From positions 1 through 7,414 of the forward strand of contig JACRCB010000009.1 in assembly GCA_016219165.1 (NCBI GenBank): 7,414 bases of DNA, given 5' to 3'. Positions 1 through 6,396 of the stretch are shown here, piece after piece. The position numbers and the translations under genes were made by a program. The notes under the pieces were generated by a model. It had not been told where the DNA came from. It searched no databases and saw only the letters and a list, made by a program, of their open reading frames with translations. Source of the DNA: Deltaproteobacteria bacterium. GTDB lineage: Bacteria; Desulfobacterota; GWC2-55-46; DRQE01. Position 1 is the first letter of the stretch. The number at the start of each line of letters is the position of its first letter.

Positions 1-253
1 CGGCATGAAAGACATCTACGGCGAACTCACGAAAGACCTCTCCACGCCGGAAAAATTCGACCGCTATAAAGAAGGACTCGCCGCAAGGGCAATCGAGGAC
101 CTTAAAATATGGGACAGTTCCCCGTGCCGGACATGCCATAAAGATCCGAAACCCACATCCGTATCCGGGCAGAACTCGCACATGCTCCTTAAAGAAGGCC
201 GAAAGACCTGTGTTGACTGCCACAGGCAACTCCACTATAAACCACCCCGGTAA
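1..253 (+). CDS. NapC/NirT/NrfH-family multihaem cytochrome c, C-terminal part (5' end outside window)
   Basis: This is the 3' end of a gene that runs in from the left edge; the reading frame is open through the first base, so the ATG at position 5 is probably internal. The roughly 83 visible residues contain two c-type haem sites, CRTCH and CVDCH, which would be haems 3 and 4 of a tetrahaem protein. The spacing, the segment resembling 'TPEKF..' before a 'DSSPCRTCH' block, a histidine before the last haem site (candidate distal ligand), and the stop soon after the last haem all match the C-terminus of NapC/NirT proteins. These are about 200 residues long, are membrane-anchored by an N-terminal helix, and pass electrons from quinol to periplasmic reductases. 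The partner reductase is not in the window, so the exact role (nitrate, nitrite or other acceptor) cannot be assigned. The family call is firm, the subfamily is not. Confidence 0.85.
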   Translation, partial: GMKDIYGELTKDLSTPEKFDRYKEGLAARAIEDLKIWDSSPCRTCHKDPKPTSVSGQNSHMLLKEGRKTCVDCHRQLHYKPPR

Positions 254-427
254 TACCACGGCCCCGACAGGACTGCCGGGCCCGGAAAGATATTTATGTT
301 GAACCCGTCAGGAAGGCCGAGGAAAAGCTTGCCCAGTAATTGACACCGGGAAGGAGGAAGCAGAAAAATATGGGATGTATTGTCCCTATTTTTTACTAGG
401 CAACTGAAAAAACCGTGGAGGTGAGTT
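254..427. other. Spacer between cytochrome and exported-protein genes
   Basis: No convincing gene is present. The spacer holds a GC-rich imperfect hairpin (260-282, arms GGCCC/GGGCC) overlapping a 10-base palindrome CCGGGCCCGG at 276-285, just after the cytochrome stop; it lacks a T tract. A better terminator candidate lies at 364-394. A short frame ending at 337-339 could encode a plausible-looking peptide tail but has no start codon. Confidence 0.5.
364..394 (+). terminator. Candidate intrinsic terminator after the cytochrome gene
   Basis: AAAAATA (364-370), a bulged T, then GGGA (372-375) pair with TCCC (383-386) and TATTTTT (387-393) around a 7-base loop. The structure has an A run on one side and a T run on the other, so it could act in both directions. 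The GC core is only four pairs, so the call is moderate. It separates the cytochrome from the next gene, whose start is 33 bases on. Confidence 0.45.
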
Positions 428-1732
428 ATGAAAAGTAGCAAATGTAGGTTTACTTGGTTTATTGTAGCGGCCACTGTGGCTGTCTTTTTCGGTCTTGCCG
501 TAAGAAACGCATCAGCAGGTGACCCTGTCCCCGGAATCGACATTTCACTTGAGGAGATACCTGGCGGGATTGTCACCAAAGGCGTCACCGGTGCTGACGG
601 CGTGGCAAGATTTCCGGGATTGGCGACTGGCACTTATCGCGTCGTATTGGACAATGTCACAAAGGTTGCAACCGTAGGCCACAAGACCGTCGGCGAGCTA
701 AAAAACGCCACGCCACCCACTGAACCCGGCCTCGAAGGGTCAAGCAGCGCCCCAAACGTGACTATTGGGATAGGTAGTATTTTCGGTTCCGGTAGCACAA
801 AACGTTCGCCAAACGAACGCGTCGACGGTAGCGGAAGTTCTGGAAGTGCGAGCGCAGGCGGAGGCATCGGCATTAACATTCCACTGTCTTCCGGCGAAGT
901 ATGGAATCAACCCTCAAGGAGCGCGGTCGGCAGTATTCCTATAGTCGGGGGAAATCTGAGCTTCAGGTCAACCGCTACCGCTGCGGCGAAAGAGAAAATC
1001 AAAGGCCCTAACGCGGTAAATGTTAAATTAGCGTTAAGAGACAAATCTTCAAAAACGATTATCGCAAAAACCACTGCGGACGATATGGGCAATTTCAAGT
1101 TTGTTGAAACGCCGATAAACATAGGCAAAGCGACCACTTTAGAAATCGGCATAGATATTCCGGGAGTAACGGCTGGATTTCAGTATTGCACACTTCCCGC
1201 AGACCCTGCTCCAGGTCTGCCTTTGATGGAAGAATGCGATCCGGGTGGGCCGGTCTTTCTGAATGTGTGGACCTGTTACAATCTCCCATGCCCGTGGGAG
1301 AAAGAGGAAGGAGTATCGGCTAAAAGAAAAGCCCAAAAAGAGCAAGCGGAAGCGGATGCAGCAAAAAGACAAGAAGGAGAAGTCGGTAACCGACCCACTC
1401 AGGCTTTTAATCCGAGTGAGATAGTAATTAAAAAAGAGGAAGGAGTAAAAAGGGCTCCTGACAGAACTGATGCCGGTGGCGGGACGATTCTATGGACCAC
1501 GCTGGTCAACGGGCGCACGGCATCGTTTATCCCCCGGTCCGCATGCGACATCAAGGATGGGATGGAGGCGGCGCTCGTGATAGTTGGTGACGAACCTCAA
1601 TTTGCGGTACGCATAAGTCAAACCCCGTATTTGCCTCAAGGCGTCACCATCCAATGCGGAGGAGGAGATCCTTTGGGGGGCCTGAACATTGGAAGTAGTC
1701 ATGGCGGTAAAGGCGGTTCACTATGCCCTTGA
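428..1732 (+). CDS. Exported protein of unknown function with carboxypeptidase-regulatory/Cna-B-like beta-sandwich segments
   Basis: This 434-residue protein starts at ATG 428, six bases after a strong GGAGG (417-421). Residues 1-30 form a classic signal peptide: basic start, hydrophobic stretch at about 8-25, and cleavage after 'ASA'. Residues about 33-75 ('PVPGIDISLEE...GVTGADGVARFPGLATGTYRV') match the pattern of transthyretin-like/SpaA/carboxypeptidase-regulatory domains, which usually act in adhesion or as structural modules. A second similar block lies at about 195-245 ('AVNVKLALRDKSSK...DDMGNFKF'). Between them, about 103-155, is a Gly/Ser-rich stretch. A charged Lys/Glu/Ala-rich helix lies at about 290-325, and the C-terminus is glycine-rich with a final Cys-Pro. 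Several cysteines after residue 245 could form disulfides. No catalytic motif is visible. It is separated from the preceding cytochrome by a probable terminator and is likely its own transcription unit. The export prediction is strong; the function is unknown. Confidence 0.85.
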   Translation: MKSSKCRFTWFIVAATVAVFFGLAVRNASAGDPVPGIDISLEEIPGGIVTKGVTGADGVARFPGLATGTYRVVLDNVTKVATVGHKTVGELKNATPPTEPGLEGSSSAPNVTIGIGSIFGSGSTKRSPNERVDGSGSSGSASAGGGIGINIPLSSGEVWNQPSRSAVGSIPIVGGNLSFRSTATAAAKEKIKGPNAVNVKLALRDKSSKTIIAKTTADDMGNFKFVETPINIGKATTLEIGIDIPGVTAGFQYCTLPADPAPGLPLMEECDPGGPVFLNVWTCYNLPCPWEKEEGVSAKRKAQKEQAEADAAKRQEGEVGNRPTQAFNPSEIVIKKEEGVKRAPDRTDAGGGTILWTTLVNGRTASFIPRSACDIKDGMEAALVIVGDEPQFAVRISQTPYLPQGVTIQCGGGDPLGGLNIGSSHGGKGGSLCP

Positions 1733-1744
1733 GGGTTGAAACTG

Positions 1745-1769
1745 AAAAAGGGAGACCCTGCGGGCACCC
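1745..1769 (-). terminator. Candidate intrinsic terminator of the sdhA-sdhB-HdrB-like operon
   Basis: Read on the minus strand, GGG (1769-1767) and GCCC (1765-1762) pair with GGGT (1758-1755) and CCC (1752-1750) around a GCA loop, with a small internal bulge, followed directly by TTTTT (1749-1745). It lies about 75 bases past the stop of the HdrB-like gene and just beyond the convergent exported-protein gene, where an operon end is expected. A second hairpin at 1812-1831 (GAACTTT/AAAGGTTC with one G-T pair) in the same spacer has no T tract. Confidence 0.5.
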
Positions 1770-1844
1770 CATTCAACTGCGGCCAAAAATCTTTTAATGG
1801 AGTTCGTGGTGGAACTTTCCGCGAAAGGTTCTCTCATAATATTT

Positions 1845-2723
1845 TCAATAACCCGTAAGTATCTTTTCCGCCGAGACGAGGTGGCGGGAGAGGCCCAGTT
1901 CCACGGGCGTCATGCCCATGGCAAGGCCGACAATCTGGGAGAGGTGGAATACCGGAACGTCTATCTTCTTTGAAATCTTTTTTTCGGCCATGCCCTGATA
2001 GTTATCGAGGTTTATGTGGCAGAACGGGCAGGGCGTAACCATGCAGGTTGCACTACTCTCTTTGGCGCTTAAGAGCCTCATCCCCGTCATCCCGACCGCG
2101 GTGTCGAGGGCCACGAGGTCCGCCTGAAACCCGCAGCACTTCGTCTTCCCCGTGTATTCGACCGCTTGCGCGCCGAGGGTCTTGATTACCGCCTCAAGCG
2201 ACCATGGCCTTTGAGGGTCGTCAAAGCCCAATGCGGACGAGGGGCGCAGGCTGTGGCATCCGTAAAAGGGGGCGATATTAAGCCGGTCGAGCGGCCTTGT
2301 AACCGCCTTTTTAAGCCTTTCGAGCCCGTAGTCTTGCGCGAGCACCCATAGGAGCTGTTTTACCTTGACGGTTCCCCTGTAAGTGAGCCCGGCATCGGAG
2401 AGCAGGGCGTTTATCCTCCTTAGAAGTTCCGGGTCTTTCTTTAAATCCCTGTTCGCGGTGGACATGACCATAAGGCACGTGGAGCATATGGTCATTATGT
2501 CCATGCCCATACCCTCGGCCTGCGCGAATATCCGGGCGTTCAGGGCGAGGGAGAGTTCGTAGTTATAATCCGTGATGAGCCCGGCGCCGCAGCAGTTCGC
2601 CCCGGGCATGTCATGGAGTTCTATGCCGAGTCTTTCCGCGACCTTCCTCGTCACCTCGTTCGCCTCCTTGGTTATCTCCTGCGAGGCGCACCCGGGATAA
2701 TATGCGTATCTTAAATCCGCCAT
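1845..2723 (-). CDS. HdrB-like subunit of succinate dehydrogenase/fumarate reductase (two CCG domains)
   Basis: This 292-residue protein belongs to the heterodisulfide reductase subunit B family. It holds two complete cysteine-rich CCG domains: C12, C44-C45, C80 and C83 in the first, and C156, C196-C197, C232 and C235 in the second. In HdrB these bind noncubane [4Fe-4S] clusters that act on disulfides. In class E succinate dehydrogenases the equivalent subunit (often called SdhE, not the FAD-assembly factor of that name) takes the place of the cytochrome b anchor and reacts with quinone; in the methanogen TfrAB enzyme the related part reacts with thiols. No membrane helix is obvious. The ATG is three bases past the sdhB stop, and its ribosome site (AGGAG) overlaps that stop codon, so the two are translationally coupled. 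This supports a subunit of the same complex. The electron partner (quinone, thiol or a carrier) cannot be decided from sequence. Confidence 0.9.
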   Translation of the reverse strand: MADLRYAYYPGCASQEITKEANEVTRKVAERLGIELHDMPGANCCGAGLITDYNYELSLALNARIFAQAEGMGMDIMTICSTCLMVMSTANRDLKKDPELLRRINALLSDAGLTYRGTVKVKQLLWVLAQDYGLERLKKAVTRPLDRLNIAPFYGCHSLRPSSALGFDDPQRPWSLEAVIKTLGAQAVEYTGKTKCCGFQADLVALDTAVGMTGMRLLSAKESSATCMVTPCPFCHINLDNYQGMAEKKISKKIDVPVFHLSQIVGLAMGMTPVELGLSRHLVSAEKILTGY

Positions 2724-2726
2724 CTC

Positions 2727-3674
2727 CTATCCCTTTTTCCTTCTCTTTTCAACCGCGCTGTAAATCTTTTTAACCTCTTTCATGCCTTCTATCGCCAGGA
2801 AGATGATGGGGTGCGGGAGTTTGCCGTGTATCTCCATCTTCAGCCCGAAGGGTATCATCCCAAGGGACCTCAAAAACCCGAGGGTCTTAAACGTCATGGC
2901 GGCCTCATCGAGCCTGCCCACCCTCTTTATGGAATCGACAAGCGAAAGGACGTGCTTCGCACCCGGGTTCTCCACTACACCCTCCTCGATGGCCTTTGCC
3001 CTGAGCCTCTCGATTGCCTCGAGCGGGGCCGCGTCCTTGGGGCAGTATTCCGTGCAATGCACGCACCTTACGCAGTCCCAGACCCCGTGTTCACCGCTTA
3101 GACGCTCAAGCCTTTTTTTCCTGTGGCCCTCCCTTACGTCCCCCACGAACCTCCATGCCTTGGCAGACGCCGCGGGTCCGATAAAATTAGGGTCCACATC
3201 GAGAGAATTGCATACGGCGTTGCAACTGCCGCACATTATGCATTTCTGCGCCCTGTCTATCGCCTTCTCATCCTCTTTTTTGATGACCCACTCCTTCCTC
3301 GTCTCGTCGGCCGGCAAAAGAAAAGGGGTTACCTTCTCCATCTTGTTCCAGAAAGGGGTGAAATCCACAACGAGGTCTTTAATCACCTGATGGTTTGAAA
3401 GAGGCTCGACCGTCACCTCTCTCGTTTCTTTCGCTATCGGGAGTATCTGGGTGGAGCAGGCAAGTTTGGGAAAACCGTTTATCGTCAGGGCGCAACTTCC
3501 GCAGATGGCGCTCCGGCAGGAACGCCTGAATGAGAGGGTGGGGTCGTCCCCCTCGGAAATCTTAAGGAGGGCGTCCAGAACCGTCATGCCCTCCTTTACC
3601 TCGACGCTGTATGCCTGCCAGTACGGCTCGGCCTTCAACGGGTCGGAGCGGCGTATTTTAAACTTGGTCTTCAT
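2727..3674 (-). CDS. sdhB: Succinate dehydrogenase/fumarate reductase iron-sulfur subunit, class E type
   Basis: The protein is 315 residues from ATG 3674, preceded by GGTGAG at a good distance. An in-frame ATG 18 codons upstream (3728) would translate through the right-hand half of an inverted repeat and lacks family similarity, so it is not preferred. The N-terminal plant-type [2Fe-2S] site is C53, C58, C61, C73. The bacterial ferredoxin part has C145-x2-C148-x2-C151-x3-C155 and C201-x2-C204-x2-C207-x3-C211. Ordinary SdhB has C-x5-C-x3-C-P in the last motif, giving a [3Fe-4S] centre; the extra C204 predicts a second [4Fe-4S] instead, as reported for archaeal class E enzymes. About 100 residues follow C211, much longer than the usual tail of about 25, with a pattern reminiscent of HdrC. 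The subunit would wire the flavin of SdhA to the HdrB-like subunit. Whether it works as a dehydrogenase or fumarate reductase is not visible. Confidence 0.93.
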   Translation of the reverse strand: MKTKFKIRRSDPLKAEPYWQAYSVEVKEGMTVLDALLKISEGDDPTLSFRRSCRSAICGSCALTINGFPKLACSTQILPIAKETREVTVEPLSNHQVIKDLVVDFTPFWNKMEKVTPFLLPADETRKEWVIKKEDEKAIDRAQKCIMCGSCNAVCNSLDVDPNFIGPAASAKAWRFVGDVREGHRKKRLERLSGEHGVWDCVRCVHCTEYCPKDAAPLEAIERLRAKAIEEGVVENPGAKHVLSLVDSIKRVGRLDEAAMTFKTLGFLRSLGMIPFGLKMEIHGKLPHPIIFLAIEGMKEVKKIYSAVEKRRKKG

Positions 3675-3780
3675 GCCTCTCTCACCATGCCCCCAGCACC
3701 ACTTTGGACAGGGCTTCCTCCATAACATTCAAAGCCAACGTGTCCAAAGTGGTGCTGGGCAGGCACTCCATTCAATCGCG
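3675..3780 (-). other. sdhA-sdhB intercistronic spacer
   Basis: This 106-base gap lies between sdhA and sdhB, two subunits normally encoded almost end to end. It is largely filled by a long inverted repeat (3692-3759). An SD-like GGAGG also sits in the loop but is too far from the sdhB start to serve it. Confidence 0.7.
3692..3759. repeat. Perfect 19-bp inverted repeat with 30-base loop between sdhA and sdhB
   Basis: CCCAGCACCACTTTGGACA at 3692-3710 is the exact reverse complement of 3741-3759. Inside the 30-base loop, GGCTT (3712-3716) and AAGCC (3732-3736) can pair and extend the structure. There is no T tract, so it is not a normal terminator. In the operon transcript it would form a very stable hairpin, which could protect or process the mRNA. 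It could equally be a small dispersed repeat or MITE-like insertion. No second copy is seen in this window. Confidence 0.9.
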
Positions 3781-5451
3781 TCAATATTTTCTCTCCTCGG
3801 GTTTGAACTTCGTCATTACCACGTCCCTGTATCTTATATCGTAACCGCCGTCCTTTTTGTATATGAGCGTATGTTTGAGCCACTCCCTGTCGTTTCTTTC
3901 CGGGAAGTCCGTCCTGAAGTGCGAGCCCCTGCTCTCGGTCCTATTGAGCGCGGACAGGAGCATCACCTCCGAGAGTTCGAGTATGTATCCGGCCTCGAGC
4001 GCGGTTACAAGTTCGGTGTTGAATCCGTCTCCCCTGTCCGTTACGCACACGCCCTCGTATCTCTCCTTGAGTTTCCTTATCTCCAAAAGCCCCTGCTTAA
4101 GCCCGGCTTCGGTCCTGAATACCCAACAATGCCCCTCCACCGCGTCCCTTGCCTCTTTCAATATCCCGCTCGCGGATTCCCCCTCGGCCCTGTTGAGGAT
4201 GAGGGCTATGCCGCGGGCCGTATCTTTAAGCGCGTCCTCGGGGAAGACCCTCAGTTTATTTTCAAAAGAGAACCCCGCGGCCGCGCTCCCGGCGCGTCTG
4301 CCGAAGACTATGGTCTCCAAAAGAGAGTTCCCGCCGAGCCGGTTTGCGCCGTGCACACTCAGGCACGCGCATTCGCCCGCGGCAAAAAGCCCCGAAACCG
4401 GGGTCTTTCCGTCAACATCCGTCCATATCCCGCCCATCGAATAATGCGCGCCCGGCTTTACCGGTACAGGCTCCCTTACCGGGTCCTTTCCCGCGAAGTT
4501 TATCGAGAGTTCCCTTATCTGGGGCAGCCTCTCGTTTATCTTCTCCTCTCCGAGATGCCTAAGGTCCAGCAGGACGCACCCGTCAACGCCCCTTCCCTCC
4601 TCTATCTCTCTCTGTTCCGCCCTTGAAATAACGTCCCTGCTCGCCAGTTCGAGGGTCTTCGGGGCGTATCTCTTCATAAACCTCTCGCCGTCTTTATTTA
4701 TAAGATAACCTCCCTCTCCCCTTGCGCCCTCGGTCATGAGGATGCCCGTGCGCTTCAGGGTGGTCGGATGGAACTGGACAAACTCCATATCCATAAGCGG
4801 GGCGCCGGCCCTTAGGGCCAGCGCCATGCCGTCGCCCGTGGAAGAGAGGGCGTTGGTCGTCGTGTTGAAGAGCCGGCCGTAGCCGCCGGTAGCAATTACG
4901 ACGGCCTTTGAGTGGAGGCGGTGGAGTTTCCCCGTCAAGAGTTCGAGGGCTATAACGCCCCTGACGCTTTTATCCTCCACCACGATTTCCACAACGTGCC
5001 ATTCGTCATAGAGATATACGTTCTTTTTGGCGAGCTGCTCATACATAACGTGTATGAGCCCGTGTCCGGTCCTGTCAGCGAGATAGCACGTCCTCGGATA
5101 GCCCGCCCCTCCGAACGGCCTCTGGGCGATTTTTCCCGCGTCGTCGCGGCTGAAAACTGCCCCCATCCTCTCGAGTTCCATTATGTCCGCGGGCGCCTCC
5201 CTGCAGAGGACCTCCACGGCGTCCTCGTCCGCGAGGTAATCGCTGCCCTTGACCGTATCGAACATGTGGTCTTCCCATGAATCGGTCTCTTTAAGGGCCG
5301 CATTTATCCCGCCCTGAGCCGCAACGGAGTGACTCCGCACCGGATGGACCTTGGAAACGACCGCCACATTAAGCCCCTCCCTTGCGGCCTCGACCGCGGC
5401 CCTCATGCCCGCAAGCCCTGCGCCTATGACTATAACGTCGTGTATGACCAT
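3781..5451 (-). CDS. sdhA: Succinate dehydrogenase/fumarate reductase flavoprotein subunit
   Basis: This complete 556-residue flavoprotein interconverts succinate and fumarate in the cytoplasm. The Rossmann GAGLAG motif is at 10-15. H41 in 'RSHSVAAQGG' is the expected covalent FAD attachment site. Substrate-site residues are in place: H228 in 'FHPTTL', T240-E241 in 'TEGARGEGG', the catalytic arginine R272 in 'SRDV', the histidine of 'HYSMGG' and the arginine of 'ANRLGG'. The C-terminal 'ESRGSHFRTDFPERND' block is typical. There is no Tat signal, so it is not like the periplasmic MfrA enzymes of Campylobacter and Wolinella. The start is chosen because the family begins at this point ('HDVIVIGAG'), although no clear Shine-Dalgarno precedes it. 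It is the first gene of the operon with sdhB and the HdrB-like gene. The choice between SdhA and FrdA names is arbitrary here. Confidence 0.95.
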   Translation of the reverse strand: MVIHDVIVIGAGLAGMRAAVEAAREGLNVAVVSKVHPVRSHSVAAQGGINAALKETDSWEDHMFDTVKGSDYLADEDAVEVLCREAPADIMELERMGAVFSRDDAGKIAQRPFGGAGYPRTCYLADRTGHGLIHVMYEQLAKKNVYLYDEWHVVEIVVEDKSVRGVIALELLTGKLHRLHSKAVVIATGGYGRLFNTTTNALSSTGDGMALALRAGAPLMDMEFVQFHPTTLKRTGILMTEGARGEGGYLINKDGERFMKRYAPKTLELASRDVISRAEQREIEEGRGVDGCVLLDLRHLGEEKINERLPQIRELSINFAGKDPVREPVPVKPGAHYSMGGIWTDVDGKTPVSGLFAAGECACLSVHGANRLGGNSLLETIVFGRRAGSAAAGFSFENKLRVFPEDALKDTARGIALILNRAEGESASGILKEARDAVEGHCWVFRTEAGLKQGLLEIRKLKERYEGVCVTDRGDGFNTELVTALEAGYILELSEVMLLSALNRTESRGSHFRTDFPERNDREWLKHTLIYKKDGGYDIRYRDVVMTKFKPEERKY

Positions 5452-5454
5452 ATT

Positions 5455-5496
5455 TACGGAAATAAAATACGGATTAATTATAGCAGAAATTCCGTA
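5455..5496 (-). promoter_or_regulatory. Extended -10 promoter and TACGGA boxes before sdhA
   Basis: On the minus strand TGCTATAAT (TATAAT at 5482-5477) is a perfect -10 with an extended TGn element and no good -35. TACGGA occurs on the plus strand at 5455-5460 and 5468-5473 (13-base spacing), and inverted (TCCGTA) at 5491-5496, so ATACGGA/TCCGTAT arms flank the -10 box. That layout suits an operator for a repressor. Transcription would start near 5470, leaving a short leader. No regulator can be named. Confidence 0.45.
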
Positions 5497-5509
5497 TCCA
5501 TCCCTCCCT

Positions 5510-6061
5510 TCATTTGTCTTGCTTGTGGCAGATGTTATTTAAGATTCCGGTAGCTTCTAATTTATATTCATTGTATAGACTTGCAAAATCAACATTATCA
5601 TGTCTGGTTTCTCTTTCATCCTTATCCCAAATTATAAGATCGAAACCACGGCTGCTTATCGAAACTCTAGAGATAAAACATCGACTTACCTTTCCCCCTT
5701 TATTCTTTTTCTCGATAGGATGCCCAACAGTCAAATTCCGTAAATCCCTTGTTTTCATCCATGCCGAGCCAGAATCGAGATGCAAATCGTTTCCTACAAG
5801 GATGCGGTGAATTTGCCGAATCGAATCTTGTTGTAAAAAAATAGCCTGAAGCATTCCGTACAATTTCAAATATTTCTCACCGTCATCTTTCCCAACTCCA
5901 GAACTTTCATAATATTCCAATGCAAGACAAGAATCTCCCATGGTATCCATAGCAACGCAAAGAGTATTCCACTCATCGGGATTTTCAGAATATTTCTTGG
6001 ACAAATCAACCCTATTTACGTAATCCCGAATTTTTCTTTCCAGGTCCGCAATTCTTTTCAT
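5510..6061 (-). CDS. Uncharacterised protein with HEPN-like R-N-x4-H motif
   Basis: This 183-residue soluble protein has no signal peptide or membrane helix. The N-terminal half is predicted helical, including a conserved-looking stretch 'YLKLYGMLQAIFLQQDSI' at about 64-81. Residues 105-115 read 'RDLRNLTVGHP': R108, N109 and H114 fit the R-[N/D/H]-x4-H signature of HEPN ribonuclease domains, found in many toxins and defence proteins. The C-terminal third looks more beta-rich. I recall similar unnamed proteins with an 'R-N-x-x-V-G-H-P' block but cannot name a family. The base composition is clearly more AT-rich than sdhA or korC. It lies 71 bases downstream of the RelE-type toxin on the same strand and may share its island, though the gap leaves co-transcription open. 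An RNase role is inference only. Confidence 0.75.
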   Translation of the reverse strand: MKRIADLERKIRDYVNRVDLSKKYSENPDEWNTLCVAMDTMGDSCLALEYYESSGVGKDDGEKYLKLYGMLQAIFLQQDSIRQIHRILVGNDLHLDSGSAWMKTRDLRNLTVGHPIEKKNKGGKVSRCFISRVSISSRGFDLIIWDKDERETRHDNVDFASLYNEYKLEATGILNNICHKQDK

Positions 6062-6132
6062 TTTAACTACCCAAGGAAAATCATGCTTTGCTTACCGCAC
6101 TCTCTTGGAAAAATTCAAATTAAATATTCATC

Positions 6133-6396
6133 TCACCGCCGATACGCTTCTTTGCGATGTCTTACGTGGTAGATTGTTATTGTGCTTTCTGTCGTATCGA
6201 CTTGATAAACAACCCGATAATCTCCTATGCGCAGACGGTAAACTGATTCCACACCTTGCAATCTGCGGCATTGGGAAGGGAAAGGATTTTCGACGAGAGA
6301 TTCGACCGCGGAAAAGATTTTTGGAATGAATTGCTTATCTATTCTTTTTAATTCGCGTTCTGCGGAACTTTTCCATGCAACCTTATATAAGGCCAT
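6133..6396 (-). CDS. relE: RelE/ParE-superfamily type II toxin
   Basis: This 87-residue protein spans the whole RelE fold. It starts with 'YKVAWKSSAERELKRID', followed by helices and 'NPFPSQCRRLQG', then the core strand 'YRLRIGDYRVVYQV' at 53-66 with R54, R56 and R61, and ends 'IYHVRHRKEAYR'. The conserved basic and tyrosine residues (R61, R81, Y85) expected of ribosome-dependent mRNA interferases are present, so it appears intact. The start codon lies inside the antitoxin gene; the two overlap by 14 bases (6383-6396), a usual arrangement for toxin-antitoxin pairs that couples translation. It may cleave mRNA on the ribosome. A ParE-like gyrase inhibitor is less likely given the RelE-type C-terminus. 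Confidence 0.92.
   Translation of the reverse strand: MALYKVAWKSSAERELKRIDKQFIPKIFSAVESLVENPFPSQCRRLQGVESVYRLRIGDYRVVYQVDTTESTITIYHVRHRKEAYRR

Noticed and set aside
289..339. Short plausible peptide tail ('DIYVEPVRKAEEKLAQ') after the cytochrome
   Set aside because: It has no start codon in frame and sits in a different frame from the cytochrome, which already ends as NapC proteins do; likely chance.
402..1749. 10-base direct repeat AACTGAAAAA at 402-411 and 1740-1749 flanking the exported-protein gene
   Set aside because: It is A-rich and short, easily chance; no transposase or other insertion mark supports a target duplication.
2782..3390. 202-codon plus-strand open frame antisense to sdhB
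   Set aside because: It is entirely inside sdhB on the other strand, with low-complexity Ser/Leu-rich translation and no ribosome site or family resemblance.
3675..3728. Longer SdhB start at 3728
   Set aside because: The added residues come from the inverted repeat and do not match the family; the ATG at 3674 has its own ribosome site.
3692..3759. Inverted repeat read as a transcription terminator between sdhA and sdhB
   Set aside because: No T tract follows on either strand, and the downstream genes encode required partner subunits.
3451..4626. Long plus-strand open frame (391 codons) antisense to sdhB and sdhA
   Set aside because: It lies opposite two genes with complete family motifs; its translation has no recognisable domain and it arises from the codon bias of the true strand.
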